Assembly: GCA_017940955.1 (NCBI GenBank)
Contig: JAGAXP010000083.1
Span: 1-27,284, forward strand
DNA length: 27,284 nt
Direction of reading: 5' to 3'
From: Oribacterium sp.
GTDB lineage: Bacteria > Bacillota_A > Clostridia > Lachnospirales > Lachnospiraceae
Below the pieces are notes generated by a model, which did no database searches, had not been told where the DNA came from, and was given only the letters and a program-made list of their open reading frames with translations. This document shows, in pieces, positions 1-8,806 of this stretch. Position 1 is the stretch's first letter. The number at the start of each line of letters is the position of its first letter. Made by a program: the position numbers and the translations under genes.

Positions 1-1
1 G

Positions 2-88
2 CTTCTGAGCGCAGGTTATGATAAGGAAAAGATAAAGAAGTTTGCTTTTGCGTTTGAAGGCAAGGAGCTTCTGATAAAAGAGGGCTGA
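2..88 (+). CDS. C-terminal end of an upstream gene (partial)
   Basis: An open frame enters from the left edge and stops with TGA at 86-88, giving 28 residues that end in GKELLIKEG. It lies on the same strand as the cbiA-cobT fusion, 71 bases upstream of it, so it may be an earlier cobalamin gene. The visible tail is too short for me to recognise a family. The intervening bases hold no clear terminator, which fits read-through into the next gene. Confidence 0.5.
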   Translation, partial: LLSAGYDKEKIKKFAFAFEGKELLIKEG

Positions 89-159
89 TACATTTATACT
101 TTATGATAAGGTAATGTTTGTGTCTGATTAAATGCGTATAAAGATGTTACGGAGAATAT

Positions 160-3100
160 ATGAAGTACAGCATTGTAATTGCAGCAGATAAGAGCGGATC
201 AGGTAAGACCACAGTAACATGTGGTCTTATTTCTGTGCTGAAGAAAAGAGGACTTAAGGTTCAGAGCTTTAAGTGCGGGCCTGACTACATTGATCCTATG
301 TTTCATAGAGAAGTTCTGGGGGTGCCTTCCGGAAACCTGGACAGTTTTTTTGTATCAGGGGAAATGCTCAGGAGGCTTTATGCGGAAAGAGCCGGAAATG
401 CAGATGTTTCTGTTATTGAAGGAGTTATGGGATACTATGATGGGCTCGGAGGTGTGTCGGCTGAAGGCTCCACATGGGAGATTACGGATATAATCGGAAG
501 CCCTGCGATACTTGTCATGGATTGCAAGGGGGCAAGTGTTTCTGTTGCTGCACTTATCAGGGGAATGCTGGATTTTGCTGACCATATCGGGTTAGGCGGA
601 ACTGATGAAAAAGTAATCAGAGAAGAGAGGTTTTCCGGTAGAGAGACACTGAGAGATGATGAAAAATATAGTAAGGATGATTCAGAAAAAACTTCTGAGG
701 ATTCAGTGACAGAGCAAAACCGCAGAAATACTTCCGTAATCAGAGGAGTGATATTAAACAGAGTTTCTCCTGTTTTTTATGAAAGATTAAAAGGTGTAAT
801 CGAGGAAGCGTGTCCTGAGCTAAAGGTACTGGGTTACCTTCCGGATATGCCGGAGATGCAGGTTCCGTCACGGCATCTGGGACTTATAGAGCCTGAAGAT
901 ATGGAGAGTTTCAGCAGGTGGGCAGAGACTGTTTCAGAGCAGCTTGAGAAGACAGTAGATATTGATGGAATTCTGGAACTTGCAGAGACATGTATATCAG
1001 GAGAAGCTGTTGTAGCATCGAACTTGAATCATAAGGAGGATTTCTCTAAATCAGCACAGGGTAAATGTGAAAAAGATATAAGGGATATTTCCGAAGAGGC
1101 AAACAGAAGTGAATATAAATCTGCGCCGGTTTATACCTCGGGTGATTCAAGGACTATGAAAGTTTCAGAAGAGGGTATCAATGAACCAGAAAGCTGTATT
1201 CCGGATATCTCCGTTTACAAACTGAAAAACAGAGTCAGAATAGGAATCGCCGAGGACGAGGCCTTCAACTTTTATTATCAGGAAAACAGAGAACTTCTGG
1301 AAAAGATGGGGGCAGAGCTTGTGACATTCAGCCCACTGCACGATGAAAAGCTTCCGGAAGATATCGACGGCATCATCATCGGAGGCGGGTATCCTGAGCT
1401 ATACGGAAGTGCACTGGAGGCTAATGTTTCTGTCCGTACAGAAATTTCAGGACTCATAAAATCCGGAATCCCTATAATCGCAGAGTGCGGCGGATATATG
1501 TATCTCAATGCCTCGGTAAGTGTTCCCCAAGACAACGTGATTGCCGGCGAATCTGAAGGAAATGATGCTGTTTCTAAAGTTAGTGTGGAAAAATTTACGA
1601 AAAATAAATCTGATGAAAGTAAGATAAATGATGTAAAAAAGATAAATGATAATGCTGCGAGAGAAGAACTGATTTGCGAACGTACACTCGATAGAAAAAA
1701 CAGCTTTCAAATGTGCGGAGTCTTTTCCGGGAACGCAGTCAAAAGGGAAAGACTTGTGAGATTTGGATATGTTTCTGCGGAGACCAAAAGTGCCGGCTTG
1801 TTTGGCCCGGCAGGAACGGTTCTGAAAGGGCATGAGTTCCATAGATTTGACTGTGAGTTTAACGGTGACGGATTTATACTGACAAAGCCAAAAGCGGCAG
1901 GATATAAAACAGCTTCAGAAAAGGTTGTAAGATATGAAACAGGCTCAAATCACAAAATGAAATTCAATAATGATAGCGTGAGAAATACCGGAACGTACGA
2001 GGGTGTATTTTACGGAAAGAGTATGTGCTGTGGATGGCCGCATTTCTACTACTACAGTAATCCGCAGGCGATATTTAACTACCTGAAGTGCTGTGAGAGG
2101 TATCGCATCGAAAGGCTTGCACAGTTAAAGTGGGACAATATCGGTAAGCCTATAGACAGTCTCGGGGTGTTGGAAAAACATGTTGTGAAGCTTTGCGGGA
2201 TACAGAAAACACTTGAGCCTTCCATCGATAAAAGGGCTCTGGTTGTGTTATGCGGAGATCATGGCTGTGTGAAAGAAGGGGTGACACAGACTGATAGTTC
2301 TGTAACGAGAAAGGTGGCAGACAGCTTTGTAAAGGGGAAAACAACCACGGCAATCTTTGCTGAGAAAAACGGAGTTGATGTATATACTATCGATGTGGGG
2401 ATGGTAGGACCGAGATATAGCGAGGGAGGCGCCGGAGATACCGAAGGTAAGAATAAATATGAATCGGTAAAAAATACTGAAGATAAGTCTGATTCGGAAT
2501 TCAATCATTATTCAGAAAGACTTTGCCGGGGTAAAATAAACGACAGACGTCTTCAGGACGGCAGCGGAAACATAGCAGTTGAACCTGCCATGAGCCACGA
2601 AACCGGTGAAAAGGCATTGCAGCTCGGTATGGACATCGTTCGTGAGCTTAAGGAATCCGGTTATCAGATCATTTGTACAGGAGAAATGGGAATCGGGAAT
2701 ACCACACCAACGGCAGCATTACTTGCTTATTTCATGGGAAGCAGTGCGGAAGAGGCTGTGGGTTACGGAGCCGGACTCAGTGAAGAAGGGCTTAAAAGAA
2801 AACAGGATGTGGTAAGAAGAGCACTGGAGAGACTTAGGAAAGAAAGTGAAGGTCAGGAGGTTCTATTCCGGATTGGTGGATTGGAAATAGCTGTCATGGC
2901 GGGAATGTTCCTTGGCGGGGTTAAATATGAGGTACCCATAGTGATTGACGGCATCATCTCAACAGCAGCGGCCCTCACCGCCTATATGATGGATGAGAGA
3001 GTAGCGGACTATGCATTGGCATCTCATGTATCTAAGGAAAAGCTGTCACGAAAAGCCCTTGAGAAAATGGGCCTGCGTGCCATAATCGATGCTGAAATGT

Positions 3101-3222
3101 CTCTGGGAGAAGGTTCCGGAGCAGTACTCTTTATGCCCATACTATCTTCTGCGGTAGAAGCCTTTAATCGAATGGGGACCTTTTCTGATATAAAGGTAGA
3201 AGCGTACCGGAGATTCCAATGA
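160..3222 (+). CDS. cbiA-cobT: CbiA-CobT fusion: cobyrinate a,c-diamide synthase + DMB phosphoribosyltransferase
   Basis: One 1020-residue protein joins two cobalamin enzymes. Residues 1 to about 612 are CbiA, which amidates cobyrinate at a and c using ATP and glutamine: P-loop KSGSGKTT at 11-18, a Rossmann-type ATPase, then a class I glutamine amidotransferase with Cys443 in AECGGYMYL and His558/His561 in GHEFHRF. Residues from about 640 are CobT, which makes alpha-ribazole phosphate from nicotinate mononucleotide and dimethylbenzimidazole: GDHGC at 699-703, GIGNTTP at 844-850, and the catalytic Glu984 in GEGSGA. The start has GGAG five bases upstream. Usual lengths are about 450 and 350 residues; the excess comes from charged, low-complexity stretches at about 150-190, 283-350, 455-512, 580-612 and 753-800. 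All core motifs look intact, so both activities are expected. Confidence 0.93.
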   Translation: MKYSIVIAADKSGSGKTTVTCGLISVLKKRGLKVQSFKCGPDYIDPMFHREVLGVPSGNLDSFFVSGEMLRRLYAERAGNADVSVIEGVMGYYDGLGGVSAEGSTWEITDIIGSPAILVMDCKGASVSVAALIRGMLDFADHIGLGGTDEKVIREERFSGRETLRDDEKYSKDDSEKTSEDSVTEQNRRNTSVIRGVILNRVSPVFYERLKGVIEEACPELKVLGYLPDMPEMQVPSRHLGLIEPEDMESFSRWAETVSEQLEKTVDIDGILELAETCISGEAVVASNLNHKEDFSKSAQGKCEKDIRDISEEANRSEYKSAPVYTSGDSRTMKVSEEGINEPESCIPDISVYKLKNRVRIGIAEDEAFNFYYQENRELLEKMGAELVTFSPLHDEKLPEDIDGIIIGGGYPELYGSALEANVSVRTEISGLIKSGIPIIAECGGYMYLNASVSVPQDNVIAGESEGNDAVSKVSVEKFTKNKSDESKINDVKKINDNAAREELICERTLDRKNSFQMCGVFSGNAVKRERLVRFGYVSAETKSAGLFGPAGTVLKGHEFHRFDCEFNGDGFILTKPKAAGYKTASEKVVRYETGSNHKMKFNNDSVRNTGTYEGVFYGKSMCCGWPHFYYYSNPQAIFNYLKCCERYRIERLAQLKWDNIGKPIDSLGVLEKHVVKLCGIQKTLEPSIDKRALVVLCGDHGCVKEGVTQTDSSVTRKVADSFVKGKTTTAIFAEKNGVDVYTIDVGMVGPRYSEGGAGDTEGKNKYESVKNTEDKSDSEFNHYSERLCRGKINDRRLQDGSGNIAVEPAMSHETGEKALQLGMDIVRELKESGYQIICTGEMGIGNTTPTAALLAYFMGSSAEEAVGYGAGLSEEGLKRKQDVVRRALERLRKESEGQEVLFRIGGLEIAVMAGMFLGGVKYEVPIVIDGIISTAAALTAYMMDERVADYALASHVSKEKLSRKALEKMGLRAIIDAEMSLGEGSGAVLFMPILSSAVEAFNRMGTFSDIKVEAYRRFQ

Positions 3223-3332
3223 TTCAGGAATGCTGAAGCAGGCATGGTAATATGATTTTATATCCGCAACATAGAAAATGTTATAGTGCAGAAATAATGT
3301 TATTTAGTGGTTATGACAGAGAGGATGAAATA

Positions 3333-3923
3333 ATGTACTATTTGGTGACCGGTGGTGCCGGCTCGGGAAAATCTGAATATGCGGAAGAACTGGCGCTTTC
3401 ACTGGTGGATAAAGACGACCACCTTTATTACATAGCCACCATGTATCCCTACGATGATGAAGAAACGAATAGGAGGATAGAGAGACACCGGAACCTGAGA
3501 GCGGGAAGGGGATTCGTTACCATTGAGCGTCCTGTTGAGATATCGAAGGTTTTAGATGAGATAAAAATATCCGGAGGTGTTACTACAAAGGATAATTCAG
3601 TTCAGGATACAATCAGCTTATCCTATATCTGCCCGTATTTGAAATCTTCAGTAGTTCTTCTCGAGGATCTCACCAACCTTTATGCCAATGAGAGCTATCA
3701 AACCAATGGTCATCCGCATGAAATCATTGAGCCGCTGAGGGAGCTTTCCGCTAATGTCAAAGCCCTTATCGTTGTCACCAATGAGCTATACTGTGACGGC
3801 AATCAGTATCCGGAAGAGACTATGGGATTCCTGAGAGAGCTGGCATTAATAAACCGGAGCATAGCAAAAGATGCGGATAAAGTTTTTGAAGTTGTGGCAG
3901 GTATTCCTGTTGGTGTAAAATAA
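3333..3923 (+). CDS. cobU: Adenosylcobinamide kinase / adenosylcobinamide-phosphate guanylyltransferase
   Basis: CobU phosphorylates adenosylcobinamide and then adds GMP, giving the GDP-cobinamide that CobS consumes. From the chosen start the protein is 196 residues, close to the usual 180-190. It has a P-loop TGGAGSGKS at 6-14, RIERHR at 48-53 (His52 matches the guanylylated histidine of the Salmonella enzyme; the preceding residue is Arg instead of His), VVLLEDLTN at 107-115 and VVTNE at 147-151. The ORF stays open upstream to 3252, but the ATG at 3333 sits just after AGAGAGG and places the P-loop at the N-terminus as in the family. A short insert at about 80-97 (KISGGVTTKDNSVQD) is lineage-specific. 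A second, reduced CobU-like gene lies at 7377. Confidence 0.92.
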   Translation: MYYLVTGGAGSGKSEYAEELALSLVDKDDHLYYIATMYPYDDEETNRRIERHRNLRAGRGFVTIERPVEISKVLDEIKISGGVTTKDNSVQDTISLSYICPYLKSSVVLLEDLTNLYANESYQTNGHPHEIIEPLRELSANVKALIVVTNELYCDGNQYPEETMGFLRELALINRSIAKDADKVFEVVAGIPVGVK

Positions 3924-3934
3924 ATGCCTTAAAA

Positions 3935-3959
3935 CAATATGTCAGCATCTGATATATTG
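3935..3959. other. Stem-loop downstream of cobU
   Basis: An 11-bp stem (one G-T pair) with a 3-nt loop begins 11 bases after the cobU stop. No T-tract follows directly, so it may be an mRNA 3'-end structure or weak attenuator. It separates cobU from the nitrilase-like gene. Confidence 0.3.
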
Positions 3960-4054
3960 GAGAGATTGGGCTTTAAAATGATTTTTTAAGTTAATTTCCG
4001 GGTCAACTATAGTTTTGTATCAAACCTATGCTTGCCTGACTCATGGAGGTAAAA

Positions 4055-5446
4055 ATGAATGAGATTGTTCCTGAGAGAATATCACTATACAACATCATCG
4101 CAGAACTATGCTCTTATCTGGAGTCTGTCGGTAAAAATCATTTCATCTTCTACAAAAGTCTCTCTGATAAAGAATTAAGGCGTATTGATGATCGTATCGT
4201 GAATGATACATTACTCAGTTTGAGTGAGAAAGGAAAGTATCTTCCGATTTTTGAGCCGGATCTCAGTCCTGAGTACATTGATAAACTCCATAGCTTTAAA
4301 GAAAAAATATTCGCAGAAAATGACAAAAATGCTGTCATCAGGTTTTTACAGGCACTGGATGAAACGGTTTCGGTGCTTCTTTATGATGAACGTGAAATCC
4401 TTGAAGGAAATAAGGTTTCCTCGGAAATCAATACCAACAGAGAATCCACGGGAATAGCCCTGTTTCCAAAGATGAATTGTGTCTGGTCAAGAAAAAACAG
4501 GCAGACATTTTCCTATAAACGGATAGACAGTTATCTCAGGTATCTGCTGGTAGTTCAGGATATTCCCGGAATAGAGGCAGAGCATGTATTTATAAAAAAA
4601 GGATCATTTCCCATATTCGATAAAACCAAAAAGCTTAATGTTGCAGCTTCACCTCTCAGCGCAAAAACCAATTTTGATCTGAATTATCATAGTTTAGGTG
4701 ATTATCTGGTTTTTGACGTTAAATATAACGAATCCCGTATAAAGAGTGATAATGCTTTGGTTTGGAAAAAGATCAAAGAAGCGGGGGAACATGGTAGTGA
4801 GCTGATAGTTTTCCCGGAGATGCTTGGAAATCCCGTGATGGAGACGTTTATCCGGGATAAACTGAGCACATTGAATGACGAGCAGCTTAAACAGATTCCT
4901 GCACTTATTGTTTTGCCCTCCTGCAGCGTGGAAGGACTGAATTATTCTCCGGTTTTGGACAGATATGGTCACGAGCTTACAAGACAATGTAAACATAACC
5001 CGTTTTTTCATAAGTTAAAACAGGGAGAGTACAGGGAATATCTGAGACCCAATAATAAGATAACCATATTTCATTATGAAGGCTTAGGTCGTTTTGCAGT
5101 AATGATATGCAAGGATTTCCTGACCAATGAGTATATGGAACGTATAATGCGTGCATTTATGCTTACCATGATCATATCTCCGGCATATTCAACGGGATCC
5201 CATGATTTTAAACTGTCTCTGGATTTATGTGCACATGATGATTGTAATGTTATCTGGGTCAATACCTGTGCGGCGCTGATACCCGGCAAAGAAGATAATT
5301 TCGAAAATATCGGATATATCAGAAAGAGAATAAACAGATACCGGAGTGAAGAGGAGTCTACTTATCGGATGAAATCCTGCAGGAAACTGCGGATGGGTGG
5401 ATGTGATCATAACTGTATTTATTATGACAGCTTTGGGGCAATATAA
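4055..5446 (+). CDS. Nitrilase-superfamily (carbon-nitrogen hydrolase) protein with unrecognised N-terminal domain
   Basis: The C-terminal half (about 215-410) looks like a carbon-nitrogen hydrolase. Glu255 in IVFPEM, Lys320 in FFHKLKQ and Cys352 in VMICKDF are spaced as in the Glu-Lys-Cys triad of that superfamily. The first 200 or so residues are a mixed helical region I cannot assign; they lack any YxDD reverse transcriptase motif. The C-terminal tail carries a cysteine cluster (Cys442, Cys450, Cys454). The ATG at 4055 is preferred over 4043 because GGAGG lies five bases upstream. Nitrilase domains act on amides or nitriles, or serve as domains in defence proteins such as RT-nitrilase (DRT) systems; which applies here is unknown. 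It sits inside the cobalamin cluster, ends at a bidirectional terminator and has no obvious tie to B12. Confidence 0.7.
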   Translation: MNEIVPERISLYNIIAELCSYLESVGKNHFIFYKSLSDKELRRIDDRIVNDTLLSLSEKGKYLPIFEPDLSPEYIDKLHSFKEKIFAENDKNAVIRFLQALDETVSVLLYDEREILEGNKVSSEINTNRESTGIALFPKMNCVWSRKNRQTFSYKRIDSYLRYLLVVQDIPGIEAEHVFIKKGSFPIFDKTKKLNVAASPLSAKTNFDLNYHSLGDYLVFDVKYNESRIKSDNALVWKKIKEAGEHGSELIVFPEMLGNPVMETFIRDKLSTLNDEQLKQIPALIVLPSCSVEGLNYSPVLDRYGHELTRQCKHNPFFHKLKQGEYREYLRPNNKITIFHYEGLGRFAVMICKDFLTNEYMERIMRAFMLTMIISPAYSTGSHDFKLSLDLCAHDDCNVIWVNTCAALIPGKEDNFENIGYIRKRINRYRSEEESTYRMKSCRKLRMGGCDHNCIYYDSFGAI

Positions 5447-5489
5447 AAAAGGAGCTTCAAAAATTTTGAGGTTTTCCCGGGCAGATAAA

Positions 5490-5533
5490 AAAACGCCGGT
5501 CAGAGGAGTTGAGGCTCCTCTGACCGGCGTTTT
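5490..5533. terminator. Bidirectional rho-independent terminator
   Basis: A perfect 19-bp inverted repeat (5490-5508 and 5515-5533) with a 6-nt loop has A-tract on one side and T-tract on the other. It ends the nitrilase gene on the + strand and the NUDIX gene on the - strand, which converge here. Confidence 0.92.
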
Positions 5534-5604
5534 AATTAATTTGATAACGGCATTGTGTCCATTTTAAATTACGTGTACCCTGTGAGATCGGATTTTTATA
5601 AAGC

Positions 5605-6231
5605 TTATTGCAGGCGGCCTGTTCCCGGTCCGAAGTCATCCTGATACTCATAGAATTTGTTTAGAGAAAGATCTCCGTAAACCCAAAGGAAACAAAAGAG
5701 CTGTACTCTTGCAGACATTTTTGAGGTCTTAAGGAGCTCTTTTACATCCTCTTTGCTAAACCATGCTGCATGGATTTTCTCGATGTCCGACTCACTTTCC
5801 TGTATTTCGCCGTCAACGATGGCTATAATGCAGGAAGTGGATTCGTTGGAAATACCAATGGCATTAAAGCTGCTTGCCAGACGCACTATACGTTTTACGA
5901 AATGAAGACCGGTTTCCTCCAGCAGCTCACGCTTTGCTGCTTCTGTAGGAGTTTCGCCCTCATCCATGAGGCCTGACGGGAAATTATATACCCAGTCACC
6001 TACTGCCGGACGGAACTCCCTGTTGAGCAGAATACGATTATGGTCACGGGAAATACCGATTATGCTGACAGTTTTGGTTCCCCAGTTGGAAAGCTCCTCC
6101 AATGATGTGATATTCGGATTGCGGCTGGCCATTTCATAAGTTATTTCTTTATGATCGTCGGTCTCATACAGGACATCATACCTGTGAAGAAATTGTCCGC
6201 CTTCAATGTGCTTAATACCTTTGAACTCCAT
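5605..6231 (-). CDS. NUDIX hydrolase (ADP-ribose pyrophosphatase-like)
   Basis: The protein has 208 residues from the chosen start. The Nudix box runs from Gly87 to Leu109, with Glu93, Arg101, Glu102, Glu105, Glu106 and Gly108 all present as in GX5EX7REUXEEXGU. An N-terminal beta-rich domain precedes it, as in ADP-ribose pyrophosphatases of the NudF type, which hydrolyse nucleoside diphosphate linkages; the substrate cannot be read from sequence. The frame extends to a GTG at 6261, but the ATG at 6231 has a strong GGGGAGG five bases upstream. It is the only clear complete gene on the minus strand in the cobalamin region. It converges with the nitrilase gene and diverges from cobS, so 6232-6493 must hold promoters for both. 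Confidence 0.85.
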   Translation of the reverse strand: MEFKGIKHIEGGQFLHRYDVLYETDDHKEITYEMASRNPNITSLEELSNWGTKTVSIIGISRDHNRILLNREFRPAVGDWVYNFPSGLMDEGETPTEAAKRELLEETGLHFVKRIVRLASSFNAIGISNESTSCIIAIVDGEIQESESDIEKIHAAWFSKEDVKELLKTSKMSARVQLFCFLWVYGDLSLNKFYEYQDDFGPGTGRLQ

Positions 6232-6493
6232 ATAAACCTCCCCATTGCTTAAAAATGTCACATTGTTTAGTAGTTGGCTGCTTCAGACTTAAAACGTTCC
6301 TTGAAGGGTTGAAACAGCCGGGATAATAATATCTTTTGATCACGAATCCTAAGTGCATCACTTGGACTTATATTTCATAATATATATAATAAACTCATAT
6401 GGCCTAAAAATATACCTAAAAATAAACGGTTTGTTAATTTTTTATCACCGACATATTTATTATGTGTTGAGTTTATAGAGGAGAACCGGTTAA

Positions 6494-7273
6494 ATGACAG
6501 ATTCTTTTATTATAGCTTTTTCAACCTATTCAAGGATTCCCATGCCGAAGGCAGACTGGAATGAAAAGAGCATGAAGTATGCCATGTGCTTTTTTCCTTT
6601 GGTCGGGGTGGTAATTGCATTTCTGGAGCTTTTCATATGGAGGCTGGCAGGATTTCTCCAAACTTATAACATGATTACGGCATTTTTTTTGCTTTTGGTT
6701 CCTGTGGCAGTGACAGGAGGCATACATCTTGACGGACTTTTTGATACAGAGGATGCACTTCACAGCTACGGTGACAGAGAGAAGAAGCTCTCCATACTGA
6801 AGGATCCGCATGTCGGAGCCTTTGCAGTGATCTTTGGGGTAATGTATATGCTTGGAGCCTTTGCACTGGCAACGGAGACAGATATAGAGGCGCTCATTTC
6901 TGTGTGTTTCGGTTTTGTGATTTCAAGAGAGCTAAGCGGACTCAGTGTTGTCAGCTTCCCGAAGGCAAAAAAGGACGGAATGGTCAGTGAGTTTTCAGAT
7001 AGTGCGGATAAGAATGTGAAGACTGTGCTTCTGGCAGAGCTTTTAGTGACGGTTCTTTGTATGTTTTTGTTTTGCATATTTGGGAATATTGAGCTTGCGT
7101 ATCCGGCAGTGACATTGGCAGCAGCAGCTGGTTCATTTCTGAGATATCGATACAGAATAGTGCCTCAGTTTGGAGGAACCACAGGGGACTTGTGCGGATA
7201 TTTTCTGTGTAATTGCGAGTTTTTGATTTTACTGGCAAACATTCTCGCTTCTAAGATCATTGAGATATTTTAA
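6494..7273 (+). CDS. cobS: Adenosylcobinamide-GDP ribazoletransferase (cobalamin synthase)
   Basis: CobS is the membrane enzyme that joins adenosylcobinamide-GDP to alpha-ribazole (or its phosphate) as the last assembly step. The 259-residue length is typical. The family signature GGIHLDGLFDTED lies at 75-87 and KDPHVGAF at 103-110, with several hydrophobic membrane segments (about 31-50, 60-76, 108-126, 177-197, 240-255). GAGGAG lies 10 bases before the ATG, a somewhat long spacing. The upstream 260 bases are AT-rich and separate it from the divergent NUDIX gene; TTGTTA at 6431 is a possible -35, but its -10 is not convincing. No cobalamin riboswitch box was recognised here. Confidence 0.93.
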   Translation: MTDSFIIAFSTYSRIPMPKADWNEKSMKYAMCFFPLVGVVIAFLELFIWRLAGFLQTYNMITAFFLLLVPVAVTGGIHLDGLFDTEDALHSYGDREKKLSILKDPHVGAFAVIFGVMYMLGAFALATETDIEALISVCFGFVISRELSGLSVVSFPKAKKDGMVSEFSDSADKNVKTVLLAELLVTVLCMFLFCIFGNIELAYPAVTLAAAAGSFLRYRYRIVPQFGGTTGDLCGYFLCNCEFLILLANILASKIIEIF

Positions 7274-7376
7274 GAGCTTAACTTAGTCAGTATTTGAATT
7301 AGATATTTTGAATACTTTTTAATGTATTGGAGAATAGCATCAGGTAATTCTGAAGGATCGGATGCATGGAGGGAAA

Positions 7377-7706
7377 ATGGTTCTTATAATTGGGGGAATG
7401 TGTCAGGGAAAGCATGACTTTTGCAGAAGTGAATTCCCGGATGCTGAAGTGATAGAGCATTATGAAGAAAGGATTCGTGAGGAACTTAGGGAAGGAAAGG
7501 ATCCGGTTTCTGAGGCGGAGAAGTGGCTTGATGAAATATCAGGAGATCTTGTTATCATCATGAATGAAGTAGGATCGGGTGTTGTGCCTATGGATAGAGA
7601 CGAACGTGCCTGGCGTGAGTCAGTTGGACGGGTAAGCTGTTTGTTCGCAAAGAAAGCAGATAAGGTTTATAGGTTGCTTGCCGGGATTCCGCAGAGGTTG
7701 AAATAA
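7377..7706 (+). CDS. Short CobU-like protein (reduced adenosylcobinamide kinase/guanylyltransferase paralogue)
   Basis: This 109-residue protein resembles the two ends of CobU but lacks the middle. The N-terminus IIGGMCQGKHD (4-14) matches the CobU P-loop except that the usual Ser/Thr after GK is His. The C-terminal half has IIMNEVGSGVVP (60-71) and ends ADKVYRLLAGIP, close to E. coli-type CobU. There is no RIxHHR guanylylation segment. The ATG at 7377 follows GGAGGG closely; the ATG at 7362 is the alternative. Its stop overlaps the cbiB start by one base (TAATG), which indicates translational coupling. A full cobU exists at 3333, so this copy may be a regulatory or partner subunit, or a decayed duplicate. 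Kinase activity is doubtful. Confidence 0.75.
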   Translation: MVLIIGGMCQGKHDFCRSEFPDAEVIEHYEERIREELREGKDPVSEAEKWLDEISGDLVIIMNEVGSGVVPMDRDERAWRESVGRVSCLFAKKADKVYRLLAGIPQRLK

Positions 7707-8716
7707 TGTACGAACGAATAATAATATTGATCATTGCACTGATACTTGATCTGGTTTTCGGTGATCCTCATAACTGGTTTCATCCGGTCATGGCCATGGG
7801 ACGGGCTATAGAGTGGCTTGAGAAGATACTGAGAAAGGTGCTTGGGATTTCCGAAGAGTCTGAGAAGGACATAGTGAAAAAGCGCATTGCAGGTGGGAAA
7901 CTTGTGGTTATAATGCTAGTGGTATTTACGTTGATACCACTTATCATAATCCACATAAGCCGCATGTTCGGAGAAAACATTTCCTGTGCCATAAGTGCGT
8001 TTCTTGCATACCAGATGCTGGCTATGAAGCAGCTAAAGATAGAATCAATGAAGGTGTTCAAGGCGCTTCAAAGAAAAGATCTAAAGGGTGCCAGGGAAGC
8101 AGTTTCCATGATCGTCGGAAGAGATACAAAACAGCTTAACGAATCCGGAATCACAAAAGCGGCGGTAGAGACCGTGGCTGAAAATGCCTCCGACGGAGTT
8201 GTAGCGCCGCTCCTTTTCATGATGGTTTTCGGTGTTGCCGGCGGCTGGTTCTATAAGACAGTGAATACCATGGACTCCATGATCGGCTACAAAAACGAAA
8301 AATATCGATATTTCGGAACCGCCGCTGCAAAACTTGATGATGTGATGAATTTCATTCCTGCGAGAGTGACAGCACTTTTCATGGTCATAGCCTCAGCTTT
8401 TCTTAACCTCAACTGGAAAAATGCTTTTAAAATCTGGTTGCGCGATGCGAAAAAATCCACAAGTCCAAACTCAGGACAAACAGAAGCAGTTATGGCAGGA
8501 GCCCTGGGTGTAACTCTCCTTGGTGATGCCCGGTACTTCGGAAAGCTCGTAAAAAAGCCGGAAATCGGAGATAAGCTTCGGGAGATAAAGCCGGAGGATA
8601 TCGAAACTGCTAACAGAATGATGTATCTCTCGGTATTCATGATTTATGTTGTAGGGATACTTATTATGAGAGCGGTTATGGTGAGATTTGGTTTGGTATG
8701 TTTTTCTTTTGGGTAA
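7706..8716 (+). CDS. cbiB: Adenosylcobinamide-phosphate synthase
   Basis: CbiB (also called CobD in some schemes) attaches aminopropanol phosphate to adenosylcobyric acid at the membrane. The 336-residue length is typical. Family motifs include LDLVFGDPHNWFHPV near residues 12-26, ASDGVVAPL near 163-171, and the NTMDSMIGYKNEKY block near 188-201. It has hydrophobic segments near the N-terminus, at about 70-90, 165-185, 220-240 and at the C-terminus. The start overlaps the preceding stop by one base. Its substrate partner gene cobD normally lies close by, but here a restriction-modification module of about 3.5 kb separates them. Confidence 0.93.
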   Translation: MYERIIILIIALILDLVFGDPHNWFHPVMAMGRAIEWLEKILRKVLGISEESEKDIVKKRIAGGKLVVIMLVVFTLIPLIIIHISRMFGENISCAISAFLAYQMLAMKQLKIESMKVFKALQRKDLKGAREAVSMIVGRDTKQLNESGITKAAVETVAENASDGVVAPLLFMMVFGVAGGWFYKTVNTMDSMIGYKNEKYRYFGTAAAKLDDVMNFIPARVTALFMVIASAFLNLNWKNAFKIWLRDAKKSTSPNSGQTEAVMAGALGVTLLGDARYFGKLVKKPEIGDKLREIKPEDIETANRMMYLSVFMIYVVGILIMRAVMVRFGLVCFSFG

Positions 8717-8750
8717 AAAAATCGATTATTAGGTGATATTGTTATTACTT

Positions 8751-8774
8751 GTATACACTATATCAATGGTATAC
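8751..8774. promoter_or_regulatory. Pair of GTATAC half-sites, possible operator
   Basis: GTATAC occurs at 8751-8756 and 8769-8774, an 18-base period, upstream of the two small HTH genes. The spacing suits a helix-turn-helix protein bound on one DNA face. This is pattern only. Confidence 0.25.
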
Positions 8775-8806
8775 ATTAAATAGAAAATAGTCCATGATTT
8801 TGGCTT

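Noticed and set aside
1447..1842. 131-residue ORF on the minus strand
   Set aside because: It lies wholly inside the cbiA part of the fusion gene, has no recognisable motif and no ribosome binding site.
4055..5446. RT-nitrilase (DRT-type) defence protein
   Set aside because: Only the nitrilase-like half is present; no reverse transcriptase motif such as YxDD is found in the N-terminal part, so the name is not justified.
6262..6493. Possible cobalamin riboswitch ahead of cobS
   Set aside because: Neither the conserved B12-box pattern nor the expected long multi-hairpin layout is visible; the stretch is merely AT-rich.
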